DNA of 64,000 bases from Microbacterium sp. CH12i (lineage in GTDB: Bacteria; Actinomycetota; Actinomycetes; Actinomycetales; Microbacteriaceae). The notes beneath the pieces are model-generated. The model searched no databases. It worked only from the letters and a program-made list of their open reading frames with translations, and was not told the DNA's origin. The stretch lies in contig NZ_JHET01000003.1 in NCBI RefSeq assembly GCF_000685355.1, positions 1 to 64,000 of the forward strand, given 5' to 3'. Positions 29,926 through 39,744 of the stretch are shown one piece after another. Within the stretch, counting starts at the first letter, position 1; the number at the start of each line of letters is the position of its first letter. The position numbers and the translations under genes are program-made.

Positions 29926-30972
29926 ATGACCGCAACCGGTGATGCGACGGTGCACTCTACTAGCAGCGTGGAGCGTACCGTCGCCGCTGTGTGGCGTATC
30001 GAATCGGCCAAGATCGTCGCGACTCTCACTCGCATGGTCGGCGACTTCGGTCTCGCCGAGGACCTCGCCCAGGATGCGCTCGTCGATGCGCTGAGCCAGT
30101 GGCCGGCTGAGGGCGTGCCGCGCAATCCTGCAGCCTGGCTCACGTCGGTCGCGAAGCGCAAGGCGATTGACGGATGGCGTCGGCAGGAGCGCTACCGCGA
30201 CCGCATCGTGCGCGCGAAGAGGACGCTGTCGGCAGCGAAGGTGCCTTTTGAGTTGCCGCCACGCGAGGAGTACCCCGAGCGTCTGAGCGCGATCCTCGGA
30301 GTGCTCTACCTGATCTTCAACGAGGGTCACGCTGCCACCAGCGGTTCGGACTGGATGCGCCCAGAACTCAGCATCGAGGCAATCCGCCTCGCGCGAGTGC
30401 TCATCGGGCTCCTTCCGCAAGAGCGCGACGCGCACAACCTGCTCGCGCTTATGGAGCTCACCGCCGCGCGCTTTCCCGCCAGAGTTGATGCACAGGGGGA
30501 GCCGGTAAACCTCGCTGATCAGGACCGCTCTCAGTGGGACCGCGGCCGCCTCTTACGAGGCCGCGCGGAACTCGCCGCAGCCGACGCCATCGGCGGAGGG
30601 CGAACGGCCTACGGGCTACGGGCGGCGATCGCAGAATGCCATGCGGTGGCGGCCTCCATTGATAACACCGACTGGGATCGAATCGTTGTCCTCTATGAAG
30701 CACTCGGTCGCATCGCACCGTCGCCGGTCGTCGAACTCAACCGGGCTGCGGCCGTCGCGATGGCGACCGGCCCCGCATCCGCTCTGCGCATCATCGATCG
30801 AATTGTGGCATCCGGTGCTCTCAAGGGCTACCACCTGCTCTCGGCGACGCGCGGCGAGATGCTCATGCGACTTGGACGAAAAGAAGAGGCGCGCTCCGAG
30901 TTCGCCACCGCCGCGAAATTCGCGGGGAACGACAGGGAGCGCGCCTTTCTTGAGGCTAAGGCCTCTCAGTAG
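29926..30972 (+). CDS. ECF sigma factor with C-terminal TPR-like domain, missing an internal segment
   Basis: The 348-residue protein starts MTATGDATVHS. The sigma-2 region is clear (VGDFGLAEDLAQDALVDAL; NPAAWLTSVAKRKAIDGWRR). The C-terminal DUF6596-type/TPR region is also clear (AILGVLYLIFNEGHAA; VVELNRAAAVAM). Between them the sequence jumps directly from RRQERYRDR to IVRAKRTLSAAKVPF. Family members normally have roughly 70-90 more residues here, holding most of the sigma-4 helix-turn-helix with the TTAEIA and PEATMAQR motifs. The frame is kept. Either a true in-frame deletion removed promoter -35 recognition, or the assembly collapsed. It forms an operon with the YCII gene. Confidence 0.85.
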   Translation: MTATGDATVHSTSSVERTVAAVWRIESAKIVATLTRMVGDFGLAEDLAQDALVDALSQWPAEGVPRNPAAWLTSVAKRKAIDGWRRQERYRDRIVRAKRTLSAAKVPFELPPREEYPERLSAILGVLYLIFNEGHAATSGSDWMRPELSIEAIRLARVLIGLLPQERDAHNLLALMELTAARFPARVDAQGEPVNLADQDRSQWDRGRLLRGRAELAAADAIGGGRTAYGLRAAIAECHAVAASIDNTDWDRIVVLYEALGRIAPSPVVELNRAAAVAMATGPASALRIIDRIVASGALKGYHLLSATRGEMLMRLGRKEEARSEFATAAKFAGNDRERAFLEAKASQ

Positions 30973-30978
30973 CGAGGG

Positions 30979-31251
30979 TTAGCGACTTGCCTTGCTGCCA
31001 CGACCCACAATGAGGCCGTAAATCAGCAGCACGATGATTGCGCCACCGATTGCGAGAGCCCATGTGGACAGGCTCCAGAACTCGTTGATGCCGACACCGA
31101 AGAGCATGCCGCCGATCCAGCCGCCGAGGATTGCTCCGACGACTCCGAGGATCAGTGTGACGATCCAGCCGCCACCCTGCTTACCCGGCAGGATCAGCTT
31201 GGCGATGGCGCCAGCGATCAGTCCAAGGATAAGAAATGCGAGGAAACCCAT
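30979..31251 (-). CDS. GlsB/YeaQ/YmgE-type small membrane protein
   Basis: The 90-residue protein starts at ATG 31251 behind AGGGAGAA. It contains three hydrophobic helices with the family pattern GLIAGAIAKLILPGKQGGG and GVVGAILGGWIGG. The family is associated with stress responses and is sometimes called transglycosylase-associated, but no enzyme activity is established. It converges with the sigma factor gene, with 6 bp between stops. Confidence 0.9.
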   Translation of the reverse strand: MGFLAFLILGLIAGAIAKLILPGKQGGGWIVTLILGVVGAILGGWIGGMLFGVGINEFWSLSTWALAIGGAIIVLLIYGLIVGRGSKASR

Positions 31252-31337
31252 AATGTTCTCCCTTTCTGTAGCGGTGACAATATGATGCCGCACTCAACGA
31301 AGTCTTGCTAGACCCTTGCGGGCGAGTCTCAAATATG

Positions 31338-31375
31338 AGAAAAGGGCCTATCTCCGTGGAGATGGGCCCTTTTCT
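31338..31375. terminator. Bidirectional terminator between GlsB-type and BI-1 genes
   Basis: An 18-bp stem with one wobble and a 2-nt loop is flanked by A-run and T-run ends (AGAAAA/TTTTCT). It lies 23 bp after the end of the - strand Bax-inhibitor-like gene. Confidence 0.88.
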
Positions 31376-31398
31376 GCGACAGAGAGGTCGTTTGGTGA

Positions 31399-32304
31399 TC
31401 AGTTGCGAACGATGGCGATGATGCGCAGAATCTCGACGTACAGCCACACGACCGTGACCATGATGCCGAAGCCGCCGAGCCAGCCGTACTGGCGGGGAGC
31501 GCCGTTGCGCACGCCCTGCTGAATCTGATCGAAGTCCAACACGAGCGAGTACGCCGCCATGAAGACGACCAGGACGCCGATGATGAGTCCGAGCGGGATG
31601 CCCATGATCGTTGCGCTGTAGAGACCGAATGCCTGACCAGCCGGCAGAACACCCGTCCACATCAGGATGAGGTTCAGCACCGAGAACACCAGGTAGCCGA
31701 CCATCGCGATCATGACGATCTTGGTCATCTTCTTGGAAGCGCGGATCTTGCCGCTTGCGAAGAGAGCGAGCGTTACACCTACGACAGAGAGGGTTGCGAG
31801 TGTCGCCTGCATGACGATACCGGGCCACATCATCTCGAAGAACGCCGAGATACCGCCGACGAACAGCCCTTCAAGAGCCGCGTAAGCGAAAATCAGTGCC
31901 GGGCGCACCTTCTTGCGCGACGTGAACGTGATGACCATCGCGAGGACGAAGCCACCGAGTGCGCCGATCATCCACGGAAGCATCGATACGCCCGCGGACG
32001 GATCAGCCCGTACACCGCCGAGCGTCCATATCCAGCCGACAACGGCGGTGACGAGCAGGATTGCGAACAGGCCAGCGGTCTTCCAGACCGTGTCCTCAAC
32101 GCTCATGCGGTCAGTTTCAATAGCACCGGCCGGGGGCGCGGCGTACATGCCCTCGAGCTGTGCGTTGGCTGCGGCATCCATGCCTGCGTGCTGAACCGAC
32201 GCGGCCTGTGCGCCAGCAGCTGCCTGCGGGCCGCCAGGATAGGTCGCGACGTTGCGCGGATCTTGCTGCTTGAACGCCGGGTTGTTGAATGCGAAATTGC
32301 TCAT
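31399..32304 (-). CDS. Bax inhibitor-1/YccA-family membrane protein
   Basis: The 301-residue protein has a soluble Ala/Gln-rich N-terminus (about 85 residues) and seven predicted helices (from TAGLFAILLVTAVVGWIWTL to LGGFGIMVTVVWLYVEIL). It matches the BI-1/YccA family of ion-leak or protease-modulating membrane proteins. The ATG at 32304 gives the natural N-terminus MSNFAFNNPAFKQQDPRN. No operon partner is evident. Confidence 0.9.
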   Translation of the reverse strand: MSNFAFNNPAFKQQDPRNVATYPGGPQAAAGAQAASVQHAGMDAAANAQLEGMYAAPPAGAIETDRMSVEDTVWKTAGLFAILLVTAVVGWIWTLGGVRADPSAGVSMLPWMIGALGGFVLAMVITFTSRKKVRPALIFAYAALEGLFVGGISAFFEMMWPGIVMQATLATLSVVGVTLALFASGKIRASKKMTKIVMIAMVGYLVFSVLNLILMWTGVLPAGQAFGLYSATIMGIPLGLIIGVLVVFMAAYSLVLDFDQIQQGVRNGAPRQYGWLGGFGIMVTVVWLYVEILRIIAIVRN

Positions 32305-32379
32305 CGTGGCCTCACTCCAAAAGGGTTTACAGGTCGCTGAACACTACGATACCGGCGCGAATCGCTCAATGGTGTGTTC

Positions 32380-32385
32380 TACGCT
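32380..32385 (+). promoter_or_regulatory. -10 box TACGCT before GDPD gene
   Basis: TACGCT ends 6 nt before ATG 32392, consistent with a leaderless message. This supports ATG 32392 over the in-frame GTG at 32374, which lies upstream of the box. Confidence 0.5.
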
Positions 32386-32391
32386 GGGAGC

Positions 32392-33378
32392 ATGCCCAGG
32401 AAGTTTCCCCTCGTCATCGGCCATCGGGGCACCCCTGGGTACCGTCCGGAGCACAGCAGGTCCTCGTATGAACTCGCTCTGGCGATGGGGGTGGATGCTG
32501 TTGAGCCCGACGTCGTCGCATCCAAGGATGGTGTCCTCGTCGTTCGCCATGAGAACGAGATATCAAGCACCACTGATGTCGAGGCACGCCCCGAGTTCGC
32601 CGACCGTAAGTGCACCAAGCGTATTGATGGCCATGCGCTGACCGGTTGGTTCACCGAGGATTTCACCTGGGACGAGCTTGCGACGTTGCGCACGCGCGAG
32701 CGGCTTCCGCAGGTGCGCGCGTCGAGTGCAAGCTTCGACGGAGCACAGGGGATTTTACGGCTGAGCGACGTATTCGACATCGTGCGTGCGGGATCTGTCG
32801 AGCACGGGCGCGAGATTGGCGTCGTCGTCGAGATCAAACACGCCACCTACTTCGCGAGCATCGGGCTCGATCTGGCGCCGCTGGTCGCCCACGATGTGAA
32901 AGCGGCCGGATGGGCGGACGGCGAGCTGCCCCTGATCATCGAGTCTTTCGAGTCGACCGTCCTTGTGCAGCTGCGGGCAACCGACATCTCCGCGTCGTAC
33001 ATCTATCTGATCGAGGCATCCGGCCGCCCGTACGATCAACTCGTCGCTCACGGCCGTCAGGCGGACACTTACCTGGCGACTGTCACGCCCAGTGGCCTCG
33101 ATGCGCTGGTCGGCAAGGTTGACGGCATCAGCGTCAACAAGCGGATGCTGCTCGCCAAAGGCAACACGATCGTCGAAGATGCGCACGCGCGCGGCCTGAA
33201 GGTGTTCACCTGGACGGCGCGCCCTGAGAATTCGTACCTCGCCACAGAATTTCGTGGCACCGGAGGCCGCTCGGAATACGGCGACTACGAGTCGGAGTGG
33301 GCAGCGATCGCTCGAACCGGCATCGATGGGGTGTTCGTCGACCACGCTGACCTCGGAGTGGCGTTCTTTCGGAGCTAA
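32392..33378 (+). CDS. Glycerophosphodiester phosphodiesterase
   Basis: The 328-residue protein is a GDPD TIM barrel. The metal and catalytic motifs are visible: GHRGTPGYRPEHS (HRG..PE), AVEPDVVASKDGVLVVRHE (E-D and His) and VVVEIKH. It splits glycerophosphodiesters into glycerol 3-phosphate and an alcohol. No signal peptide is seen, so it probably acts in the cytoplasm. The gene is monocistronic. Confidence 0.9.
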   Translation: MPRKFPLVIGHRGTPGYRPEHSRSSYELALAMGVDAVEPDVVASKDGVLVVRHENEISSTTDVEARPEFADRKCTKRIDGHALTGWFTEDFTWDELATLRTRERLPQVRASSASFDGAQGILRLSDVFDIVRAGSVEHGREIGVVVEIKHATYFASIGLDLAPLVAHDVKAAGWADGELPLIIESFESTVLVQLRATDISASYIYLIEASGRPYDQLVAHGRQADTYLATVTPSGLDALVGKVDGISVNKRMLLAKGNTIVEDAHARGLKVFTWTARPENSYLATEFRGTGGRSEYGDYESEWAAIARTGIDGVFVDHADLGVAFFRS

Positions 33379-33466
33379 GCGGCGCCCGACCAGCCGATCG
33401 CCGCGCTGGCTGTGCGTCTGCCGCGAGTCTTCAGACCGTGTGCCGCCTAGATGTCAGGATGACGGC

Positions 33467-34399
33467 ATGAGCGGAATCGTTGCCGATGGTGTCAGCAGAT
33501 CTTTCGGCACGGTGCATGCCGTCAGAGACGCGAGCTTCCACGCCGCACCCGGGCGAGTCACGGGGCTGGTCGGCCCCAACGGTGCGGGCAAGACCACACT
33601 GCTGCTGATGCTGTCGTCGTTGCTGGCGCCAGCATCGGGCACGATCCGTATCAACGATATCGATCCGCTGGAGGACCCGCTCGCTGCACGTCGCCTGCTC
33701 GGCTGGATGCCGGATGCCCTCGGCGCCTGGCCATCGCTAACCGCCCGCGAGACGATCGTTACCACCGCGCGGCTTTACGACATCGAGCGATCCGCAGCCG
33801 AGGCGCGGGCTGCTGAGTTGCTCGCCCTCGTCGGTCTCGATGACCTTGCGGACGCTCCGGCGAAGGTTCTCTCACGCGGTCAGAAGCAGAAGCTCGGCTT
33901 GGCGCGGGCGCTCGTGCATGACCCGCAGGTGCTGCTGCTGGATGAGCCCGCATCGGGTCTTGATCCGCAGGCGCGTGTGCAACTGCGGGAGCTGCTCAGG
34001 CGGCTCGCGGGCGAGGGACGCACGGTGCTGATCTCCAGCCACATCCTCGCCGAACTCGAAGAGGTCATCGACGACGCGGTGTTCCTCGTCGCGGGTGCTG
34101 TTGTTGATGCGGCACCCGAACGCGAGACCGTGCGTGCTTGGCGCATTCGCCTTGCTGACAGCGCGACGGATCGGCTGGCAGCCGACGTCGAGCAGATCGC
34201 TGCGGCGCTTGCCATGGCGCCTGGGGCACTCGGCACGGATCGCAACGGTGTGATCGTCGGCTTCAACGCAGAGCATGCCGCGGCAGACGGGTTGCGGAGG
34301 ATCGTTGACGCCGGCCTCGCCGTTGCCGAGTTCGCTCCGGCGCAGAGCGCCCTGGAGCATACGTTCCTCAACCTTCCTCGGACGGAGGCCGGAGCATGA
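33467..34399 (+). CDS. ABC transporter ATP-binding protein
   Basis: The 310-residue ATPase starts at ATG 33467. Motifs are Walker A GPNGAGKTT, signature LSRGQKQKLGLARAL (SRGQ form) and Walker B VLLLDEPASGLDP, followed by SSHILAELEEV. This matches the DRA/CcmA-like exporters that pair with a separate six-helix permease. The stop overlaps the start of the next gene by 4 nt. The substrate is unknown. Confidence 0.9.
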   Translation: MSGIVADGVSRSFGTVHAVRDASFHAAPGRVTGLVGPNGAGKTTLLLMLSSLLAPASGTIRINDIDPLEDPLAARRLLGWMPDALGAWPSLTARETIVTTARLYDIERSAAEARAAELLALVGLDDLADAPAKVLSRGQKQKLGLARALVHDPQVLLLDEPASGLDPQARVQLRELLRRLAGEGRTVLISSHILAELEEVIDDAVFLVAGAVVDAAPERETVRAWRIRLADSATDRLAADVEQIAAALAMAPGALGTDRNGVIVGFNAEHAAADGLRRIVDAGLAVAEFAPAQSALEHTFLNLPRTEAGA

Positions 34400-35418
34400 G
34401 CATTGCGCACATCGGCACCATCGCCCGACTTGAGCTCACGCAGCGACTACGTAGCGTCGGCTGGTACATCCTGCTGGGCGTCTTCGCCGTTATCCTGCTT
34501 GGCTGCACCGTCCTTGCATTCGCGGTGTACTCGTACACCGGGGCAGCGGGCGCCGGCGTCTACTCGATCGTGGTCAACCTCGTTCTGTTGCTGGTCGTCC
34601 TCATTTCGCCGACGCTCAGCGGCAATGCGATCAACGGCGATCGGGATGCCGCAACCCTCGCCGCCGTGCAGGTCACAGCAGTGTCGACCGGTGACATCAT
34701 GCTCGGCAAACTGCTCGCTGCAATCGCGACCGGGGGAGTCTTCCTGCTCGTCGCGCTGCCATTCCTCGCGGTATCGCTGGTTGGCGGCGGCGTGTATCCG
34801 GCGACGCTTGCGGTGTCGCTACTCGTGCTCGCCGCCGAGATCATCGTCGTTGCCGCGGTCGGTGTGGGCCTGAGCGGACTCATTGCACGTCCGTTGTTCT
34901 CGGTGGCGGCCACCTATCTCGTCGTGGCGGCACTCACGATCGGAACTCTCATCGCGTTCGGGCTCGGCGGCACCGCACTGCGTAGCGAGACGACCTCGTA
35001 CAACCGTCCGTTCGACAACGCCGGAAACGCGGACTGCACCCGCTGGGAGTCGTACACGTACGAGACACCGCGCTTTGATCGGGTCTGGTGGACGCTCGCT
35101 GCGAACCCGTTCGTGGTGCTGGCAGATGCCACACCGACGGTGTTCGACGCCCATGGCTCGCCGGTCGATCTATTCGGTCAAATCAAGTACGGCGTACGCA
35201 GCGCGCAACAGCCGCCCGCAGATCAACGGTGGGACGCGTGCGATGAGATGCTGTCAACGACCTACCCCACTCCGCGTGAAGTCATCGACAGGAGTGTTCC
35301 CAGCTGGTTCGTCGGGCTCGGCATCCAAATCGTCATCGCCGCAGGTTTGTTCGCCGGCGCGTGGGCGCGCACGCGCACTCCGGCGCGGATGCTGCCACCG
35401 GGTACCCGCATCGCCTGA
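34396..35418 (+). CDS. ABC transporter permease (ABC-2 type)
   Basis: The 340-residue protein has about six helices (WYILLGVFAVILLGCTVLAF; IVVNLVLLLVVLISPTLSG; LVIGIGIQ-type end) and contains GNAINGDRDAATLAAVQVT, typical of ABC-2 permeases. A large loop around residues 195-290 lies between the last two helices. It overlaps the ATPase gene and should form the exporter with it. Confidence 0.88.
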   Translation: MSIAHIGTIARLELTQRLRSVGWYILLGVFAVILLGCTVLAFAVYSYTGAAGAGVYSIVVNLVLLLVVLISPTLSGNAINGDRDAATLAAVQVTAVSTGDIMLGKLLAAIATGGVFLLVALPFLAVSLVGGGVYPATLAVSLLVLAAEIIVVAAVGVGLSGLIARPLFSVAATYLVVAALTIGTLIAFGLGGTALRSETTSYNRPFDNAGNADCTRWESYTYETPRFDRVWWTLAANPFVVLADATPTVFDAHGSPVDLFGQIKYGVRSAQQPPADQRWDACDEMLSTTYPTPREVIDRSVPSWFVGLGIQIVIAAGLFAGAWARTRTPARMLPPGTRIA

Positions 35419-35551
35419 GCTGCACAGCCTGAGCCTCACCGCCATGGCTGGCCACAGCCCGTTCATGTGGTGGACATCTTCTCGACGCAGAAATTTAAGC
35501 GCGACTCGATGGTCTGGACGTATCCCGTTCTCTTCCTGACCCTGGAGTCAC

Positions 35552-38500
35552 ATGTCTCGCCTGCAACGCGGGTTCGCGACAACAGCAGTGTGCGCAATGA
35601 GCGCCGCCCTGCTGCTTGCCGTTCCCACCTCTGCCATCGGTGCTGACGCACCGCTCGGCGTCCGCATAAACGAAGTTGTGTCGAACGGAGGAAGCCCGGA
35701 CGACTGGATCGAGTTCTACAACTACTCCGACAGCGATGTCGATCTGAGCGGCTATGTCGTTCAGGACAACAGCGACAAGAATCCCTACACATTCCCCGAC
35801 GGCACGATCGTGGCGCCGGATGATTACCTGGTCATTGACACGGTCAAGTCCGGCGCTGGTGACTTCGACTTCGGTCTCGGCAAGGGCGACAGCGTGCGCG
35901 TTTTCGCGCCGGGCGATGCCAACGGCGCAGAGCCGTTGCTGCAGACGACCTGGCCCGCCGACACACATGCCGTGCCCAGCTGGGGCGCTCAGGACGTCGA
36001 CGGAGAGCTCGTCTGGGGCCTGACGGACGCGAGCACCAAGGGTGCAGCGAACACGTTCCCGGTCGACGTGCCGGAAACGCCGGAAGAACCAGAGACGCCG
36101 GAAGAACCCGAAACTCCCGGCGAGACACCGGTCGCCGGTTCCGTCGTGCTCAACGAGGTCGACTCACAGCCTGCCGACTGGGTGGAGCTTTACAACCCCG
36201 GGACCGAAGCCTTTGATCTTTCGGGATACGAGCTCCGCGACAACTCCGACGACCACCGCTGGGCCTTTCCCGCACACTCGTCGATCGCCGCCGGACAGTT
36301 CCTTGTCATCGATGAGAACACTGCAGGTTTGGCGTACAACGATAAGACCAAGACATATGCGGACGGCACGTTCGCGGGAGCGATCGGCATCGGTTCCGCC
36401 GACGAGATCCGTCTTTTCGCGCCGGCCGGTCAGCTGATCGACCGCACCGGCACGTGGGAGGGCCACGCCAACATCAACGGCGACGCGATTGCCGCAACAC
36501 TCGCTCGCTGCGTCGATGGCGTCGGTGCCTTCGCCCTGTCGTATGCGACTCCTGGTGCAGCGAACAACTGCGTTCCTCCGACAATCGCAATCAACGAGAT
36601 CGACTCGAACGGCAAGCCGGATTGGGCGGAAATCGTCAACACCGGCGACGCGTCGATCGACATCTCTGGCTGGACCCTCATGGACAACGATCCGACCAGT
36701 CACGCCGCCGACGTGCATCCGCTGGCTGAGGGCACGATCCTCCAGCCTGGCGCGTACTTCGTCTTCAACGGAACCGATCACTTCACCTTCGGTCTCGGCA
36801 ACGGCGACACCGTCACCATCCGCAATGCGGACGGACTGACCGTCGCAGAGCACGCCTATCCGAAGCATGCGGAGGGCTTCTGGGCTCGATGCCAGGACGG
36901 CATCGGAGAATTCGTTGATGTTGCAGTCGGCACCCCCGGCATCCGAAACGCCTGTGGCAACCCGGTGCGCATCAACGAGGTCGAATCCGACGGTGACCCC
37001 GACTGGGTGGAGCTTGTCAATCCGACCGATGCGACGCTCGACGTCTCTGGCATCGTGGTGAAGGATAACGACGACTCGCACGCACACGTCATCGCCGACG
37101 GCACCAGCATCCCTGCTGGGGGCTACCTCGTGCTCGACACGTTGGACTTCGGAATCGGTAAAGACGACACCGTTCGCGTATTCGACGGCGAGCTGCTGGT
37201 CGACTCGACCTCGTGGGGCACGAGCCACGCGGCCACGACCTGGGGGCGTTGCCCCGACATCACCGGCAGTTTTGCGGTTACGGCAGAGCCGACCAAGGGG
37301 GCAGCCAACATCTGTGCCGGCGAGATCGCGGTCTCACCCTGGCCAGGCTCGGCCGAGGTACGCGTTCTTGACGTCCTGCCCACCTTCCTCGAAGACAGCT
37401 CAGGACTCGACACGCAGGAGACCGCCGACGGTACGTTCCTCTGGGCGGTCGACAACGGCGAAGGTCGCATTTGGAAGCTGAAGGCTTCGGCCGACGGCTC
37501 CATCACACCGGCTGACGGCTGGACCGATGGCAAGCGCGTGCGCTTCCAGAAGGATGCCGGCAACCCCGGCGCCGCCGGACCAGACACCGAGGGCATCACG
37601 GTTGACGACAATGGCCTTGTGTATGTGGCATCCGAGCGTGACAACAGCGCAAAGGGCGTCAATCAGAACAAGGTGCTGCAGGTCAACCCGAATGCATCGG
37701 ATGCCGACCTCATCGCCCAGACCGAGTGGGACCTCACCGCGCTGCTTCCGGCGGTCGGCGCGAACCTCGGCATCGAGGCAGTCGAGTGGGTGCCGGATGC
37801 TGCTCTCACAGGCAAGCTCTTCGATGACAACACTCGGTCGGCCTACGATCCCTCCGTATACGCGGACCGCGGCAACGGGTTGTTCTTCGTCGCTGTTGAA
37901 GATGGTGGCGGGGTGTACGCCTTCGCACTGAAGACGGATGGTTCAGCGGTGCTCGTCTCGACCATCGATCCGGGCCTCGCCGGCGTCATGGCGCTGGACT
38001 ACGACGCCGTGCTCGGCGTGATGTGGGCCGTGTGCGATGACGGCTGTGGGGGAAAGTCCGCCCAGATCACCCTCAATGGCACCGCGCAGCCCGGCATCGC
38101 ACACTTCACGCGCGCACCGGGGCTGCCTGACATCAACAACGAGGCTTCGCCACGGCGCCGGCGTCGTTGTCGACAGGCGGTCAGCGTCCGGTCTGGTGGT
38201 TCGCCGACGGATATGCGTCCGAAGCACTGCGAGTCGGCACGCTGGCCGGCGGCAATGGTTCGGGTGGCGCTGGTCCGGGTGATGGCTCGGGTGGCGATGG
38301 TGGCCCCGGCACTGGCGGAAGCCAGCCCGGAGCGTCCATCGAGCCGCTGCCAGGCAGCGCGCTCGTCGAAAGCAACAATGGCGGCGCGACCGCCAGCGAA
38401 TCGATCGTCGCTCCTGGCGGTCAGGTGACGATCACGCTTGGCGCACAGCATGCCGGTGCAGATGTCGAGGTCTGGATGTACTCCGACCCGATCTTCCTCA

Positions 38501-38754
38501 CCGATGGCACGCTGAACGCCGCTGGCGCGATCACCGTCACCATCCCGAAGGATGCTCCGGCCGGGGCTCACCGCATTGCGGTGTACTCCGCGGCCGGTGA
38601 CTTGCTCGGTTGGGTGAACATCGAAGTCAAGCCTGGCGGAGCTCTTGCAGCCACAGGCTCAGAGCTCCCGGCAGGCAACCTCGTGCTGGCGTTCGGGCTT
38701 CTGCTCGCCGGCGGGCTCGTGGTGGCCGCACGGCGCCGGACTCGGGTGTCGTAG
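35552..38754 (+). CDS. Lamin-tail-domain cell-wall protein with LAATG sorting signal, frameshifted near 38143
   Basis: The protein (about 1067 residues after repair) has a Sec signal (AMSAALLLAVPTSAIGA). Four lamin-tail domains follow, each opening INEV/INEI and containing DWIEFYN/DWVELYN-type motifs, then a beta-propeller-like region (SGLDTQETADGTFLWAVDN; ERDNSAKGVNQNKVLQVNP). The frame breaks at about 38143; one added G reads NNEGFATAPASLSTGGQRP. After a Gly-rich linker and an Ig-like domain it ends LAATGSELPAGN, a hydrophobic helix and ARRRTRVS, a class E-type sortase signal. It is probably wall-anchored. Its role is unknown; LTD modules also occur in the secreted nuclease of this window. 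Confidence 0.86.
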
Positions 38755-38770
38755 CATCCGTGTGATGTGA

Positions 38771-38815
38771 CGTAGAAGGGGGTGCGCCGGATGATCCGGC
38801 ACACCCCCTTCTACG
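38771..38815. terminator. Bidirectional terminator between LTD and yccF genes
   Basis: A 21-bp stem with one mismatch and a 3-nt loop starts 16 bp after the LTD stop and ends 9 bp before the convergent yccF stop. Confidence 0.9.
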
Positions 38816-38823
38816 CGCGGGGC

Positions 38824-39218
38824 CTACCTCTTGTCGAAGGGGCCTCGCCGCGCAGAAACTACCTCTTTGCCGAGCGGCATGAGGGAAATTGGCACCATCT
38901 TGAAGTCGGCGATTCCCATGGGGATGCCGATGAGGGTGATGCAGAGTGCGACACCAGAGATGATGTGGCCGATCGCCAGCCACCATCCGGCCAGAACCAC
39001 CCAGATGATATTGCCGAGGAACGCGCGACACCGGAGGTCGGCTTCTCGATCACTTGCCTGCCGAAGGGCCAGAGGGCAAAGCCCGCGAGGCGGAATGAGG
39101 CGATCGCCCACGGGATCGTGACGATCGGAATGCACAGCAGGATTCCGGCGACGACGTAGCCGAGGAATAGTCCCCAGCCGGCGAGGATCACCCAGATGAT
39201 GTTCAAGATCGTGCGCAT
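38824..39218 (-). CDS. YccF-type membrane protein, frameshifted near 39021
   Basis: The protein (about 131 residues) contains two copies of the YccF/DUF307 module: MRTILNIIWVILAGWGLFLG, then after the break LGNIIWVVLAGWWLAIGH, each followed by a PIG/PI..PW motif. The start is ATG 39218. One base is missing at about 39021 between GVAR and FLGNII. The role is unknown; it is a small inner-membrane protein. Confidence 0.85.
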
Positions 39219-39258
39219 AGGGCCATTGTCGCACGACCGATCTGCTCCGGACTGACGG

Positions 39259-39648
39259 TCAGTTTCTCTCTCGGCGCACGCTGCGGCCCGAGATGGACTG
39301 GATCCGCAGTCGCAGCAGTAGCGTGCGAGCACCGCCCGCCCAGGGAGATCCGCGACCGGTGAACGGCTCCGATTCTTCCTCGGCGGAGACAGGGCCGTGC
39401 ATCAGCACACTCCAGGCAGATCCAGCCAGATCATCATGAAAGTCGACCTCGAACGCTACTTCTACTGGGCTGTCTGGCAGCACACTGAGGACTCCGCCGG
39501 GCGTGACCCGTATCAAGATGTCCCGGTCATCGACGAGGTAGTTCACCGGGATGATCTGCACTCGAGCATCCTCGACGAAGCCGAGTCGACCCACGGTCGT
39601 CGTGCGGAGCAGCTCGAAGCACAGCTGCTCGCTCAGGGTTTCGATCAT
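39259..39648 (-). CDS. Pyridoxamine 5'-phosphate oxidase-like flavin protein
   Basis: The 129-residue split-barrel protein contains CFELLRTTTVGRLGF and IIPVNYLVDDRDILIRV, typical of small FMN- or F420-binding PNPOx-like proteins. The start is placed at ATG 39648. A longer frame continues upstream, but it would overlap the uvrD gene on the other strand and the sequence there is a shadow. The substrate is unknown. It is divergent from uvrD. Confidence 0.85.
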   Translation of the reverse strand: MIETLSEQLCFELLRTTTVGRLGFVEDARVQIIPVNYLVDDRDILIRVTPGGVLSVLPDSPVEVAFEVDFHDDLAGSAWSVLMHGPVSAEEESEPFTGRGSPWAGGARTLLLRLRIQSISGRSVRRERN

Positions 39649-39729
39649 GTCCGCACCGTTCCGAACCCCGAGGGTCCCGCTCGCGTCGTCCGCCTGATCC
39701 GATCGTACCCCGGTGTCAGAACCCCGGCT

Positions 39730-39735
39730 TAGACT
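39730..39735 (+). promoter_or_regulatory. -10 box TAGACT before uvrD/pcrA
   Basis: TAGACT ends 9 nt before ATG 39745 and no Shine-Dalgarno is present, so the mRNA is probably leaderless or nearly so. Confidence 0.55.
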
Positions 39736-39744
39736 CGTAAGGCC

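Noticed and set aside
36164..37228. - strand frame of 354 codons inside the LTD protein gene
   Set aside because: The + strand has a signal peptide, four LTD domains and a sorting signal; the other frame is a shadow.
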